Notes: generated by a model from the letters alone, not told the origin. Shown: positions 36,466-47,894, counted from the first letter of the stretch. The stretch is 64,000 bases of DNA from Sphingomonadaceae bacterium (GCA_019239915.1 JAFAZF010000051.1:1-64000); one strand, 5' to 3'. Translations and numbers: made by a program.

Positions 36466-36761
36466 GCGCAACCGACGAGCGCCTCACCTACATGGCGAAC
36501 CAGATTGCCGCCAACTTCGCCGTCATGGGCGTCGAGAAAGCGGCGCTTGCCACCGCCGATCACATCGCGACATTCTGGGATCCCCGCATGAAGCAGCGCA
36601 TCATGCTGGCCTTGCATGTGGATGCGCCGGCAGGCTCGCCGCTGAACGAGATCGCACGTCGCGCGGTCGAACGGCTGATCGAGCTCGGCGCTCCGCTACC
36701 TCAAGTGCAAGCCACGACATTCGGAGGAGTCGACGAGCCAGGGCTCTCGGATGCCGGCTGA
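36462..36761 (+). CDS. fdsD: Formate dehydrogenase delta subunit
   Basis: The 99-residue protein has the FdsD family core YMANQIAANFAVMG, the central DHIATFWDPRMKQRI and SPLNEIARRAVERL near the end. The small delta subunit is needed for assembly or stability of soluble formate dehydrogenases. ATG 36462 overlaps the fdsA stop. It is the last intact gene of the formate dehydrogenase operon. Confidence 0.92.
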   Translation: MSATDERLTYMANQIAANFAVMGVEKAALATADHIATFWDPRMKQRIMLALHVDAPAGSPLNEIARRAVERLIELGAPLPQVQATTFGGVDEPGLSDAG

Positions 36762-36907
36762 GGAGACTGCCGCCCAAGGCTGAGGCTCGCACCTGCCCAG
36801 TGTCTCAGACGAACGCGCTGAGAGCGTCCGCGAGAACAGGGAGAGCTTTCCTGTGACGGACGCGGTCGGAGCGTGCCGCGGTGCGACCGGCAAGGGCCGC
36901 GCGTTTC

Positions 36908-37215
36908 GAGGTCGGCACGATCGTGGCCGAGGGCAAGCCGATCGAGGAGTTCGAAGGCGAGCGGTACGTGCGCGAGACTCGGCTTCGCGCCGACTTGTCG
37001 ATTGTGAAGGTGTGGCGGGCTGATCCTGCCGGCAACCTTATGTTTCGCAAGACCGCGCGTAACTTCAACCCGAACATGGTGACGGCGGGCAAGGTGACCG
37101 TCGTGGACGTAGAGGAGATCGTGCCCGAGGGCACCTTCGATCCCGACTGCGTCCAAACGCCGGGAACCTATGTCGATCGGATCGTCAGGAGCACGATCAA
37201 CGAGAAGCCAATGAT
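36908..37215 (+). pseudogene. C-terminal fragment of 3-oxoacid CoA-transferase subunit A
   Basis: About 100 residues match the latter half of ScoA/AtoD-type proteins: GTIVAEGKPIEEFEGERYV, RADPAGNLMFRKTARNFNP, AGKVTVVDVEEIVPEG and TPGTYVDRIV. The first half of the gene (with the CoA-binding start) is missing. The frame stays open beyond the family end into unrelated sequence. The B subunit is absent. It is a truncated remnant stranded between fdsD and another remnant, pointing to a rearrangement breakpoint. Confidence 0.75.
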
Positions 37216-37339
37216 ACGCTATGATGACGGGATTTGTGCGGTGCTGCTGTTCGACCAGGGCCTGGGCTACTGGTGCGCGACATCGGGAGGCCGGCATGAT
37301 TTCCGCGCAGGCCCGAGCGCACAAGCGCGGGCGATACTC

Positions 37340-37799
37340 GACAGCGGGGCCTTCGTTGCCGGCCAGGGAAAAACTACGGCCGCGTGCTGTGCGGAATCAG
37401 AAGACGACGCCGGTTACACAATCCGCCCACAATTGCGATCGATGGGTGCCGATCTCCAAAACATCCGGTACGGGCGCAAACTCTTCAATGTCACCGAGGA
37501 CAATCTTTCGCACCTGCAGGCTGAGATCAAGGAGCATAAGATCAAGCTGGTCACGATCGAACCCGTTTACGGCGTTCCTCGGTGGCGGCGTCGATCTCTA
37601 TCGCGACAATGAGGTCCGGCAGTACATGGTCAAGCTGGCGGAGATCGCCAGCGAATCCGGCTGCTCAATCATCGTGGTCCGACACCTAACCAAAGTCGCA
37701 GCGAATGACCCGATGCATCGGGGCAGCGGCTCGATCGCAGAACACCTTGAGCTGCTGCTTGCGCGCCATGCGGCGACCACCCTACCAGCCGGGGGATAG
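37340..37799 (+). pseudogene. Remnant of a RepA-like AAA ATPase (mobile-element type)
   Basis: A degenerate P-loop (GQGKTT, near 37360) is followed by QNIRYGRKLFNVTEDNLSHL and KLVTIEPVYG in one frame. After an extra G near 37576 the frame shifts to FLGGGVDLYRDNEVRQYMV, then SIIVVRHLTKVA and HRGSGSIAEH. These match the Walker B and following strands of the AAA_25/RepA-like ATPases of plasmids, phages and islands. Parts of the middle and the C-terminus are lost. It marks former mobile DNA next to fdsD. Confidence 0.65.
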
Positions 37800-37822
37800 C
37801 CGAGCATGTCGCTTGCTGCCAC

Positions 37823-38029
37823 TCAGACGTTTTTGCCGCTCGCCTTATCCGGATAGTCGTCGGGTTCGACCTGGCCCACGCTCGGTCGATCCTCGACCTT
37901 CTCCGGCGGCTGGCCGCGGCGTGCTCGCGGATCGGGGCCGTCCGGATTGGGGCGGGAGTCGCCTTCAGCGCCGCGCTGCGGACGATCCGCCTGCGCGCGG
38001 TCGATCGATGTCTTGGTGATCTCGCTCAT
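37823..38029 (-). CDS. Small polar protein downstream of catalase
   Basis: The product is a 68-residue, very hydrophilic, Pro/Arg/Asp-rich protein starting MSEITKTSIDRAQADRPQ. It is rich in PDGPDPRARRGQPPEKVED-like low-complexity sequence, so is probably disordered. It starts ten bases after the katE stop with GAGG just before its ATG, so it is likely co-transcribed with the catalase. I do not recognise a family. The ribosome site, operon position and lack of stop codons support it as a real gene; function unknown, possibly stress-related by context. Confidence 0.6.
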   Translation of the reverse strand: MSEITKTSIDRAQADRPQRGAEGDSRPNPDGPDPRARRGQPPEKVEDRPSVGQVEPDDYPDKASGKNV

Positions 38030-38039
38030 GTCTGCCTCA

Positions 38040-40148
38040 TCATGACGCGTTGTCGAGGAACGCCTGAGCATCGAGATCGACGCGCAGTTCACGATCCCAG
38101 AAGCGGAGCTGGCCGCAGCTCTGCAGGAAGCTCTCGACGCTGCTCGCGTCGGCAAGCTCGATCAGGCCCGGGTCCATGTCCTCTTCCCCGATGCCCGCCT
38201 TGTCGATCAGCGGCAATGCATCGGCGACGTAGCCGATGAACTTGGCATGGCCGAAGGCATCGGCGACAAAGTCCTTGGCGGTCTTGTCGCTGGCGAGCAT
38301 CGCGGCGCCTTCCGGCGAGAGGACGAGCGCAACCGCATCGTAAAGCACGGACGGACCGCCATCGATCTTCTGCCGGGCAGCGAGCAGGCCGCCGTCGTCG
38401 AGCGTCGCGCCGCCGACTTGGGGCGCGACGATCTCATACACCGCGCCGAGCTTCTCGACGGCGGCGATCAGCGCCTCGACGATCGCCGCTTCCGCGCCGT
38501 CGGATACGAGGATGCCGAGTTTGCGGCCGGCGAAGCTCTGCGGACCATTGCGGATGATGCTGAGTGCGGCGGACGGCGGCAGATCGTCGCGCGGCGTGGC
38601 GGCGGCTTCGGCAGCCGCCGGCAACTTCTTCAGCCCGAGCCCGGTGGCGACGGTTTTGGCGAGCGTCTCGTCAATGTTGCGGAGATGGCCGACCATCTTC
38701 TCGCGAATATCGACGCGCTCGCACTTGGAGAGCTCGAACACCAGCGCATCGCCGATGTGCTTCCGCTCGATCGGCTCCTGGCTGATGAAGAACTGTCGCG
38801 CCTGGCTATAATGGTCGGCGAAGGTCGCGGAGCGGACCTGCGCCTTGCGACCATTCTCCTCGGCCGCGAAATGCCGGTACCCGGTTGCGGGGTTCTCGCG
38901 CGGCCCACCCCAGCTATTGGGTTCATAGTTCACGCGACCCTTGGGGTTGCGCATCGCCATGTGGCCGTCCTGCTGGTAGTTCATGACCGGGCAGCCGCGC
39001 GGCTGGTTGATCGGGATGTGCGTGAAATTGGGGCTGCCGAGCCGCTTCAACTGGGTATCGAGATAGGAGAAGTTGCGGCCCTGAAGCAGCGGGTCGTTGG
39101 TGAAGCCGATGCCGGGCACCACGTTTTGCGTGCAGAAGGCGACTTGCTCCGTCTCGGCGAAGAAGTTGTCGACATGTGCGTCGAGCACGAAGCTGCCGAT
39201 GATCTTCACCGGCACCTGTTCTTCCGGAATGATCTTGGTCGCGTCGAGGACATCGAACTCGAACTGGTCCGCAAAGTCGTCGTCGAACAGCTGCACGCCG
39301 AAGTCCCATTCCGGCGGAGAGCCGAGGTCGATCGCGTCCCACAGGTCACGGCGGTGGAAATCGGGATCGGACCCGTTGATCTTCAGCGCTTCGTTCCACA
39401 GCACCGACTGCAGGCCCATCTTCGGCTTGAAGTGGAACTTGACGTAGGTGCCCTTGCCCTTAGCGTCGATCAGCCGGAAGCTGTGGACGCCGAAGCCTTC
39501 CATGAAGCGGAAGGAACGCGGGATTGCCCGGTCCGACATGATCCACATGATCATGTGCATCGATTCCGGCGTGAGGCTGATGAAGTCCCAGAAATTGTCG
39601 TGTGCCGTCTGCGCCTGCGGGAAGCCGCGGTCGGGCTCCTGCTTGGCGGCGTGGACCATGTCCGGGAACTTGATCGCATCCTGGATGAAGAAGACCGGGA
39701 TATTGTTGGCGACGATGTCCCAATTGCCTTCCTTGGTATAGAACTTCACTGCGAAGCCGCGCACGTCGCGCGCAAGGTCGAACGAGCCCTTGTTGCCGGC
39801 GACGGTGGAGAATCGCACGAACATCGGCGTCTCCTCGCCGACCTCTGTCAGGATCTTCGCGGTGGTATAGTCGGCGAGGCTCTCCTTGAGCACGAAGCGG
39901 CCGTGAACGCCGAAGCCGCGGGCGTGGACGACGCGCTCCGGAATGCGCTCGTGATCGAAGTGGAAGATCTTCTCGCGGAAGTGGAAGTCCTCGAGCAGCG
40001 TCGGTCCGCGCTCGCCCAGCCTGAGGCTGTTCTGGTCGTCGGCGACGGCGACGCCCTGCTGGGTCGTCAGCGTGTCGGACGCGTCGCTCGCGAGCTGGTG
40101 CAACTCGCCGCCTTCGCCCCGTTCCGTCTTTATCTTGCTTGCGCTCAT
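38040..40148 (-). CDS. katE: Large-subunit monofunctional catalase (HPII type)
   Basis: The 702-residue heme catalase has the catalytic His75 in [11 protein letters not shown] and the proximal heme tyrosine in the RNFSYLDTQ segment. A C-terminal flavodoxin/DJ-1-like domain (about residues 550-700, containing [11 protein letters not shown]) is typical of clade 2 catalases. It destroys hydrogen peroxide in the cytoplasm. GGGGCGG precedes the ATG. Upstream, 40149-40379 is a 231-base gap that should hold its promoter; no clear EcfG-type GGAAC/CGTT pair was found. Confidence 0.96.
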   Translation of the reverse strand: MSASKIKTERGEGGELHQLASDASDTLTTQQGVAVADDQNSLRLGERGPTLLEDFHFREKIFHFDHERIPERVVHARGFGVHGRFVLKESLADYTTAKILTEVGEETPMFVRFSTVAGNKGSFDLARDVRGFAVKFYTKEGNWDIVANNIPVFFIQDAIKFPDMVHAAKQEPDRGFPQAQTAHDNFWDFISLTPESMHMIMWIMSDRAIPRSFRFMEGFGVHSFRLIDAKGKGTYVKFHFKPKMGLQSVLWNEALKINGSDPDFHRRDLWDAIDLGSPPEWDFGVQLFDDDFADQFEFDVLDATKIIPEEQVPVKIIGSFVLDAHVDNFFAETEQVAFCTQNVVPGIGFTNDPLLQGRNFSYLDTQLKRLGSPNFTHIPINQPRGCPVMNYQQDGHMAMRNPKGRVNYEPNSWGGPRENPATGYRHFAAEENGRKAQVRSATFADHYSQARQFFISQEPIERKHIGDALVFELSKCERVDIREKMVGHLRNIDETLAKTVATGLGLKKLPAAAEAAATPRDDLPPSAALSIIRNGPQSFAGRKLGILVSDGAEAAIVEALIAAVEKLGAVYEIVAPQVGGATLDDGGLLAARQKIDGGPSVLYDAVALVLSPEGAAMLASDKTAKDFVADAFGHAKFIGYVADALPLIDKAGIGEEDMDPGLIELADASSVESFLQSCGQLRFWDRELRVDLDAQAFLDNAS

Positions 40149-40379
40149 CGTGCCGCCCCAAGCTGGAGGTTAAGGTGCGACAAACGTCGAAACGTCCGAG
40201 GGTTTCACGGAAAGTCAGAACCTTAACATGGAGCAATACGATTCCGGTTTTGGCCCGTCCCGTGAGGCGGCTCGCACGACGGTTGGGTCAATCGGCTGCG
40301 CGATCGGGCAAAGCTTTGCGCCCGGCATCGCGTTCCGCTTCTATGCGCCGGCTGCGTACGGTCTTCCCGCGGACCTGCG

Positions 40380-40862
40380 TTAGGCGGCGTCGACCGGTAC
40401 GCCGATTTCTTCCTTCGCGGTGCGGATCACCAGCGACGTCTTCACGCTGGCGACGTTCGGCGCGGTCGTCAGCCGCGAGGTGAGGAAGCTCTGGAAGGTC
40501 TGGAGATCGTGCGCGACGATCTTGAGGATGAAGTCGATCTCGCCGTTAAGCATATGGCACTCGCGCACTTCGGGAAGCGCTGTCACGTGCGCTTCGAAGC
40601 CGCGCAGGTCGGCCTCCGCCTGGCTGCGCAGCGACACCAGCGCGAAGACGGTGATGCCATAGCCGAGCGCGGCACCGATGAGCTTGGCGTGATAGGAATC
40701 GATCACGCCCGCCTCCTCCAGCGCGCGCACCCGGCGCAGGCAGGGCGGGGCAGTGAGTCCGGCGCGGCGGGCGAGCTCGACGTTGGTGATGCGGCCATCC
40801 GCCTGAAGTTCGGAGAGGATGACGCGATCGATCGCGTCGAGGCGCGCGGATTGGCTAGCCAT
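40380..40862 (-). CDS. Lrp/AsnC family transcriptional regulator
   Basis: The 160-residue regulator has an N-terminal winged helix-turn-helix (residues 8-60: LDAIDRVILSELQADGRITN, then LARRAGLTAPPCLRRVRAL) and a C-terminal RAM/AsnC domain (about 70-150: ALPEVRECHMLNGEIDFILK). The AsnC family senses amino acids. It points toward katE but is separated by 231 bases. The target genes are unknown; the divergent kinase-like gene is one candidate. Confidence 0.92.
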   Translation of the reverse strand: MASQSARLDAIDRVILSELQADGRITNVELARRAGLTAPPCLRRVRALEEAGVIDSYHAKLIGAALGYGITVFALVSLRSQAEADLRGFEAHVTALPEVRECHMLNGEIDFILKIVAHDLQTFQSFLTSRLTTAPNVASVKTSLVIRTAKEEIGVPVDAA

Positions 40863-41036
40863 GCGATCGAATCCTCGCCTATTCAGTTATCCACTATAAT
40901 ATTGTTTCAAGCCGTCGCAATTGTCCCGGATTGAGCGCAGGCTGGCGCAGCCGCTCGCCGAACGGGCTTTGTTCATACCCCCGTGCAGCGTATCCGAAGC
41001 GCGAGCCGCGCTGCGGCGTCCAACGGAGAAGAATGG

Positions 41037-42638
41037 GTGCGGTTCGACGACATGCTAGCGACAGTGCTCGCGCAGCCGGCGGATTCGCCGCTGGCTCGCG
41101 CGACGATGTGGCGTCAGCTCGTCGATCTGGCCGCGCAGGGACGCGGCGGCGATCCGGCGTTGCAGGCGCAGGCGGCGCAGCGCCTGCGCGAACTGCGCGA
41201 CGACGTACCGATGGCGGTTCGCGCCGAGGTCGCGCGCGCGCTTGCCGGGCGGCCGCTGCCGTCGGCGATCGTCGCGCTGTTCGCCGAGGAGAAACCGGCG
41301 ATCGCGGCGCCGCTGCTGCGCCTCGCGCGGCTTTCCGCGCAGGAGTGGGTTGCACTGCTGCCGACGCTTCCCATCGGCGCGCGCGCGCTGCTCCGCCATC
41401 GCGACGATCTCGCGCCCGAGGTGCGGGCCGCGCTGGCGAGTTTCGGCGCCGCCGATCTCGTGCTGCAGCAGGAAGTCGTCGAGGGCGAGCAGCAGGTCGA
41501 TGGCGGTGAGCAGATCCGCGATCTGATCACGCGCATCGATGCCTTCCAGCGCCGCCGCTCGGAGGGCAGCGACGCGCAGCCGCGTATCGCCGAGGCGCCG
41601 CCGGCGCCGGGAAGCTTCCGCTTCGAAACCGACGGCGAGGGTGTCGTCCGCTGGGTGGTCGGCGTGCCGCGCGGCCCGTTGATCGGCGAGACGATCGCGC
41701 TGCCCGGGGAGGGCGCGCACGGTGTCGACGGCCACGTCGCGGGTGCCTTCCGCCGCCGCGCGCCGTTTCGCGACGCGCGGCTGAGCGTCGCCGGCGAGGG
41801 CGCGGCGGCAGGCGAGTGGCGAATCTCCGCCGTGCCTTTCTTCGATGCGCGGGATGGCCGCTTTCTCGGCTATCGCGGCACCGGGCGCCGGCCACGCGCC
41901 GACGAGCGCGCGCAGCGTATCGCTGGCCTATTCGGTAGCGGCATGGCGGCGGATTCGCTGCGCCAGCTCGTTCACGAGCTGCGCACGCCGATCAACGCGA
42001 TCAGCGGCTTCGCCGAGATGATCGCCGAGCAGATGCTCGGGCCGATCGTCGAGATCTACCGCGCGCGCGCGGCCGAGATAGTTGCACAGGCGCATCGACT
42101 CCTCGGCGCGATCGACGATCTCGACGTGGCCGCGAAGATAGAAACGCATCGGCTGCAGCTCGAGCATGAGGCGGTCGACGTCGCCGCGCTGCTCACCGCG
42201 GCGGCGGCAGACCATGCGGCGCTGGCCAACGAGCGCGGCGCGATCATCGCGCTCGACGTGGCGCCTGGCGTCGCCCATGCGGCGGGCGACGCCGCCGCGG
42301 TCGGCCGGATGTGCGCGCGGCTCGTCGCCGCCACGGTCGGTCTCGCCGAACGCGGGGAGACGATCACGCTTCGTCTGGTGCAGGAGGCGGAGACCTTGCA
42401 GGTCACGGTGACGCGCCCGGCCGCGCTCACCGGCCAGGATGAGCCGACCTTGCTCGATCCCGGCTATGGCCCGGAAGGCGAATCCCCCGACGCGCCGTCG
42501 CTCGGGCTCGGCTTCTCGCTGCGGCTGGTCCGCAACCTCGCTACCGCCGCACAGGGTGGCTTCGAGATCGGTGCGGAGCGGTTCGAGCTCCGTCTGCCAG
42601 TCGATGGCGATGCGGCGCGCGTGGAAGGGCGGGGCTAG
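41037..42638 (+). CDS. Histidine kinase-like protein with degenerate ATP-binding domain
   Basis: The 533-residue soluble protein has three parts. An N-terminal Ala/Leu-rich helical region (about 1-160) resembles HEAT-like/DUF2336 repeats. A PAS-like stretch (about 195-290) follows. The dimerisation/phospho-acceptor helix LVHELRTPINAISGFAEMI carries His313. The following domain should bind ATP, but the N-box asparagine is missing (RMCARLVAATV) and no DxGxG is found; only a G2-like GLGFSLRLV remains. GTG 41037 has GGAG at 41025-41028; a longer GTG start at 40983 has no ribosome site. It may act as a phospho-acceptor or scaffold. Confidence 0.75.
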   Translation: MRFDDMLATVLAQPADSPLARATMWRQLVDLAAQGRGGDPALQAQAAQRLRELRDDVPMAVRAEVARALAGRPLPSAIVALFAEEKPAIAAPLLRLARLSAQEWVALLPTLPIGARALLRHRDDLAPEVRAALASFGAADLVLQQEVVEGEQQVDGGEQIRDLITRIDAFQRRRSEGSDAQPRIAEAPPAPGSFRFETDGEGVVRWVVGVPRGPLIGETIALPGEGAHGVDGHVAGAFRRRAPFRDARLSVAGEGAAAGEWRISAVPFFDARDGRFLGYRGTGRRPRADERAQRIAGLFGSGMAADSLRQLVHELRTPINAISGFAEMIAEQMLGPIVEIYRARAAEIVAQAHRLLGAIDDLDVAAKIETHRLQLEHEAVDVAALLTAAAADHAALANERGAIIALDVAPGVAHAAGDAAAVGRMCARLVAATVGLAERGETITLRLVQEAETLQVTVTRPAALTGQDEPTLLDPGYGPEGESPDAPSLGLGFSLRLVRNLATAAQGGFEIGAERFELRLPVDGDAARVEGRG

Positions 42639-42639
42639 C

Positions 42640-43665
42640 TTGAACGCTGCCAGCGCGGCACGGCTCGATCTGCCGGCGCCGCCCGCGAACCGGATCGCGC
42701 TGCCGCCCGAGTTCGGCCGCCGCGCGCTCATCTTCGTCGATACAGAGGAAGAGTTCGACTGGAACGGCCCGCGCCATCGCGATGCCAGCGTGGAGGCGAT
42801 CGTGGCGCTGCCGGCGATGCATGCGCGACTGCACGCCGCGGGCTTCGTGCCGACCTACCTCGTCACCCATCCGATCGCCACCGATCGGCGCGCGGCGGAG
42901 ATGCTGGGCGGCTGGCGCGCCGATGGCGCCTGCGCGGTCGGTGCGCAGCTCCATCCGTGGGTCACGCCGCCGCTGATCGAACCGCTGACGACGCCGAACA
43001 GCTTTGCGGGCATGCTGCCGCGCACGCTCGAAGCCGAGAAGCTCGCTGTGCTGACGCACGCGATCACGGAAGGGGTGGGCGAGCGGCCGACGATCTACCG
43101 CGCCGGTCGCTATGGCGTCGGGCCGGCAACGGCGGCGATCCTCGCCGAGCAGGGCTATCGGCTCGACGTCTCGGTGCGGCCGGGCTTCGACTATTCGGCG
43201 CAGGGCGGACCGGATTTCCTGCGACACGATGTCGCGTCGTTCCGCGCTGGGCCTGAAGGGGCGATCACGGCCTTGCCTCTGTCTTCGGGCTTTACCGGAG
43301 CGCTCCGCATGGTTGGTCCACGGCTCTTCGAGCGGGCCGGCCGCCGCTCACCGCTTCGCGCCCTCCTCGCGCGGACGGGCCTGCTCGCGCGCGTCGCGTT
43401 GACGCCGGAGGATTATCCGCTGCGCGACGCCGAGCGGCTCGTCCGCCGGCTGCTCCGTGACGGCGCGCGCGTGCTGAGCTTCTCCTTCCACTCGCCGTCG
43501 CTGGTGCCGGGCAACACGCCCTATGTACGCGACGCGCGCGACCTCGAGCGCTTCCACGCCTGGTGGGAGGAGATGTTCGCGATCCTCGCGCGCGAAGGTG
43601 TTGCGCCGGCGAGCGCCGCGGAGTTCATGGCTGCGGCGGGACTGAAGTCGAGCATCGATCCCTAG
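42640..43665 (+). CDS. Polysaccharide deacetylase family protein (WalW-like)
   Basis: The 341-residue NodB-fold protein has the metal-site opening LIFVDTEEEFDW (Asp then Glu/Asp pattern), a histidine motif AQLHPWVTPP, and a C-terminal SFSFHSPSLVPGN with another likely metal His. These fit metal-dependent carbohydrate deacetylases annotated WalW or polysaccharide deacetylase. No signal peptide is seen. The TTG start lies two bases after the kinase-like stop, with GGCGGGG upstream; it is likely co-transcribed with that gene. The substrate is unknown. Confidence 0.8.
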   Translation: MNAASAARLDLPAPPANRIALPPEFGRRALIFVDTEEEFDWNGPRHRDASVEAIVALPAMHARLHAAGFVPTYLVTHPIATDRRAAEMLGGWRADGACAVGAQLHPWVTPPLIEPLTTPNSFAGMLPRTLEAEKLAVLTHAITEGVGERPTIYRAGRYGVGPATAAILAEQGYRLDVSVRPGFDYSAQGGPDFLRHDVASFRAGPEGAITALPLSSGFTGALRMVGPRLFERAGRRSPLRALLARTGLLARVALTPEDYPLRDAERLVRRLLRDGARVLSFSFHSPSLVPGNTPYVRDARDLERFHAWWEEMFAILAREGVAPASAAEFMAAAGLKSSIDP

Positions 43666-43719
43666 CGAACGCTTCGTTGACGCTGCGACCGGGCGAGAAT
43701 GGACGCCGGCATTCTTCGC

Positions 43720-43893
43720 TCAGCGCCGTCGCCGCTCTTCCGCTTCGCGTTCGATGTCCGCGATGCGCCGTTCGGTTCGCGCGAGTTCGTCCGCATCGTA
43801 ATCGGGATCGACCCGCGAATCCTGGAAGCGGTCCGAGAGCAGGTTCAGCACCAGGACGACGAGCAGCGGCACGAGGATCCAGAGGATGAGCAT
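43720..43893 (-). CDS. Small single-pass membrane protein
   Basis: This gene for 57 residues has an N-terminal hydrophobic helix (MLILWILVPLLVVLVLN) followed by an acidic/basic amphipathic tail rich in Glu and Arg (ELARTERRIADIEREAEE), predicted to form a coiled coil in the cytoplasm. Its ATG at 43893 is just upstream of the maiA stop region, tail-to-head on the same strand with 14 bases between. I recognise no named family; size and layout resemble small stress-related membrane proteins. Confidence 0.6.
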   Translation of the reverse strand: MLILWILVPLLVVLVLNLLSDRFQDSRVDPDYDADELARTERRIADIEREAEERRRR

Positions 43894-43907
43894 GGTCGCC
43901 TAACGCC

Positions 43908-44555
43908 TCAGCACGCCGCCGGGCTCGTCAGCCGGTCGGGATGTGCGGCGGCGAAGGCGTCGATGGTCCCGAGCGCTGCGTCGATCCGGCACAGCTCGGG
44001 GTAGGACGCCAGATCGAGCTCTATCCGGCGGGCGTTGAAAAGCTGCGGCACGAGGCAGATATCTGCGAGCCCCGGTGTTTCTCCCGAGAGAAAGGCCGTT
44101 CCGTCGGCCGCGGCCATGGCCTCGAGCGCGGCGAGGCCTTCGCACATCCAGTGGCATTGCCACTCGGTGACGGCCGCATCGTCCTGGCCGAGCGGATCGG
44201 CGAGGTAGCGGCGGATGCGGAGGTTGTTGACCGGGTGGATGTCGGCGGCGACCGCCAGCATCTTCTGAAGCACGCGCGCGCGGGCGGCGGCATCCCTGGG
44301 CACGAAACGCGGCTCGGGGTCGCGCGCATCGAGATAGTCGAGGATGGCGAGGCTCTGGCCGATAACATGGCCGTCGATCTCGAGCGTCGGCACGATGCCC
44401 TGCGGGTTCACGGCGCGGTTCGCGGCGGCGCGATGCTCGTCCTTCAGCAGGTCGACGGTCACGCGGGCATAAGCGAGCCGCTTGAGGTTCAGCCCGATGC
44501 GGACGCGATAGCAAGCGGACGACAGCGCGTAATCGTGGAGGAGGGGGAGGGCCAT
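43908..44555 (-). CDS. maiA: Maleylacetoacetate isomerase (zeta-class glutathione transferase)
   Basis: The 215-residue glutathione S-transferase fold has the zeta-class motif SSACYRVRIGLNLK (Ser-Ser-Cys active site). NPQGIVPTLEIDGHVIGQSL is the glutathione-binding region, and GLADICLVPQLFNA lies in the C-terminal helical domain. It isomerises maleylacetoacetate to fumarylacetoacetate in tyrosine breakdown. ATG 44555 is preferred to 44567 because the bases between supply GGGGAAGG. Other tyrosine-pathway genes are not in the window. Confidence 0.9.
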   Translation of the reverse strand: MALPLLHDYALSSACYRVRIGLNLKRLAYARVTVDLLKDEHRAAANRAVNPQGIVPTLEIDGHVIGQSLAILDYLDARDPEPRFVPRDAAARARVLQKMLAVAADIHPVNNLRIRRYLADPLGQDDAAVTEWQCHWMCEGLAALEAMAAADGTAFLSGETPGLADICLVPQLFNARRIELDLASYPELCRIDAALGTIDAFAAAHPDRLTSPAAC

Positions 44556-44575
44556 GGCCTTCCCCATATCGCGAG

Positions 44576-44677
44576 CTGTTCCCCGGCGAAAGCCGGGGTC
44601 CAGGGACTCGCTTGCGGCAGGCTCCGGGAGTTGCCGAGAGACTTTCCAACTGGACCCCGGCTTTCGCCGGGGAACAG
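44576..44677. repeat. Palindromic intergenic repeat, family B copy 1
   Basis: The 28-base arm at 44576-44603 (CTGTTCCCCGGCGAAAGCCG...) is the exact reverse complement of 44650-44677. Each arm is itself palindromic (CCCCGGCGAAAGCCGGGG). The centre holds CGCTTGCGGC and CTCCGGG, also found in the repeat at 47895. It lies between hppA and maiA and may terminate hppA transcription. Confidence 0.88.
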
Positions 44678-44686
44678 GTTAGAGGA

Positions 44687-46873
<2,187 letters not shown>

Positions 46874-46946
46874 CAAACACTCTCCTAGCGGCCCGGTCGT
46901 TGCCGGTTTCGTCTGTGGTTGACGCGTTGTTTGCAGGTGAGCCGCG

Positions 46947-47885
46947 CTATTGGCAAGCCGAACCGTGCAGATAGCCGAGGCGGGACGGGACGGGGACGGG
47001 CGTGCCGTCATCGCTTAAGCTGAGGCCGGCGCCAACGGCGAAGCGGCCGACGCGGACGCAGCCGGGAATGGCTGCGATTGCCTCGGCCGCCTCCGGGGCC
47101 GCTGCCGCGAGCAGCGCGTAGTCGTCTCCGGCGGTCGCGGCGGCGAGGCGGGCGGCGGTGTCGTCGCCGCTGAGCGCGCTTGCCTCCGAAGAGCGCGGGA
47201 TGGTGGCGAGATCGATGGCGATCGCGAGGCCGCTCGCCGCAGCGATGCGCGTGGCGTCGATCAGCAGTCCGTCCGAAACGTCGGCAGTGGCGTGGGCGAG
47301 CGGCGCGAGCGCACGGCCTTCAGCCAGCAGCGGGACCGGCCGGCGATAGGCGGCGAGCAGCGAGGGTGCTCCCGCGATCTCGCCTCGCGCGATGCGCAGG
47401 CCAAGGCCGGCATCGCCGATCGTGCCGCAAACCCAGAGGTCGTCGCCCGCCTGCGCGCCGGTCCGCGATGGCGCGCCGCCGGCGGGCACGCTCCCGATCG
47501 CGGTAAGCCCCAGCGTGCGGGGGCCCGCCGCCGTGATCGTGTCGCCGCCCAGGAGCGGCACGGCGAAGTGGGCAAGCGCCTCGCGAAGGCCCTCGAGGAA
47601 GGCGGCATTCCATTCCGGCACGCCGAGCGGATAGCCGAGCAGCACACCCACCGGATCGGCGCCTTTGGCGGCGAGATCGGAGAGGTTCACCGCAACGAGC
47701 TTCCAGGCCACATCGGCGGCCGGATCCGAGGCGAGATAGTGCACGCCCTCGGCGATCATGTCATGGGTGAGGACGAGATCGCGGCCGGGTGGCGGGGTGA
47801 GCACAGCGGCATCGTCGAGCAGACCGCGCGCCGCGGGCGAGGTCGCGAGCGCGCGGAGGGCGGCGATGAACTCCGCTTCGTTCAT
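46947..47885 (-). CDS. thiL: Thiamine-monophosphate kinase
   Basis: The 312-residue AIR synthase/PurM-fold kinase makes thiamine diphosphate from thiamine phosphate. Marks are [39 protein letters not shown] and the C-terminal [16 protein letters not shown]. Two starts compete: ATG 47885 (family-like MNEAEF) and ATG 47894, three bases from an AGGAG that lies in the upstream repeat. The homologous N-terminus favours 47885. The gene follows nusB in direction, separated by the family B repeat. Confidence 0.93.
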   Translation of the reverse strand: MNEAEFIAALRALATSPAARGLLDDAAVLTPPPGRDLVLTHDMIAEGVHYLASDPAADVAWKLVAVNLSDLAAKGADPVGVLLGYPLGVPEWNAAFLEGLREALAHFAVPLLGGDTITAAGPRTLGLTAIGSVPAGGAPSRTGAQAGDDLWVCGTIGDAGLGLRIARGEIAGAPSLLAAYRRPVPLLAEGRALAPLAHATADVSDGLLIDATRIAAASGLAIAIDLATIPRSSEASALSGDDTAARLAAATAGDDYALLAAAAPEAAEAIAAIPGCVRVGRFAVGAGLSLSDDGTPVPVPSRLGYLHGSACQ

Positions 47886-47894
47886 GGTACACAT

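Noticed and set aside
36701-37324. A 207-codon minus-strand frame across the fdsD end and scoA fragment
   Set aside because: The translation has no recognisable family, and the opposite strand carries unmistakable FdsD and ScoA sequence.
38247-40226. 659-codon plus-strand frame over katE
   Set aside because: It is the complement of a fully motif-bearing catalase and has a low-complexity, Arg/Glu/His-rich translation.
40149-40379. katE upstream region examined for an EcfG (general stress) promoter
   Set aside because: No GGAAC followed at 16-17 bases by CGTT was found; a GGAAT on the minus strand has no matching -10 element.
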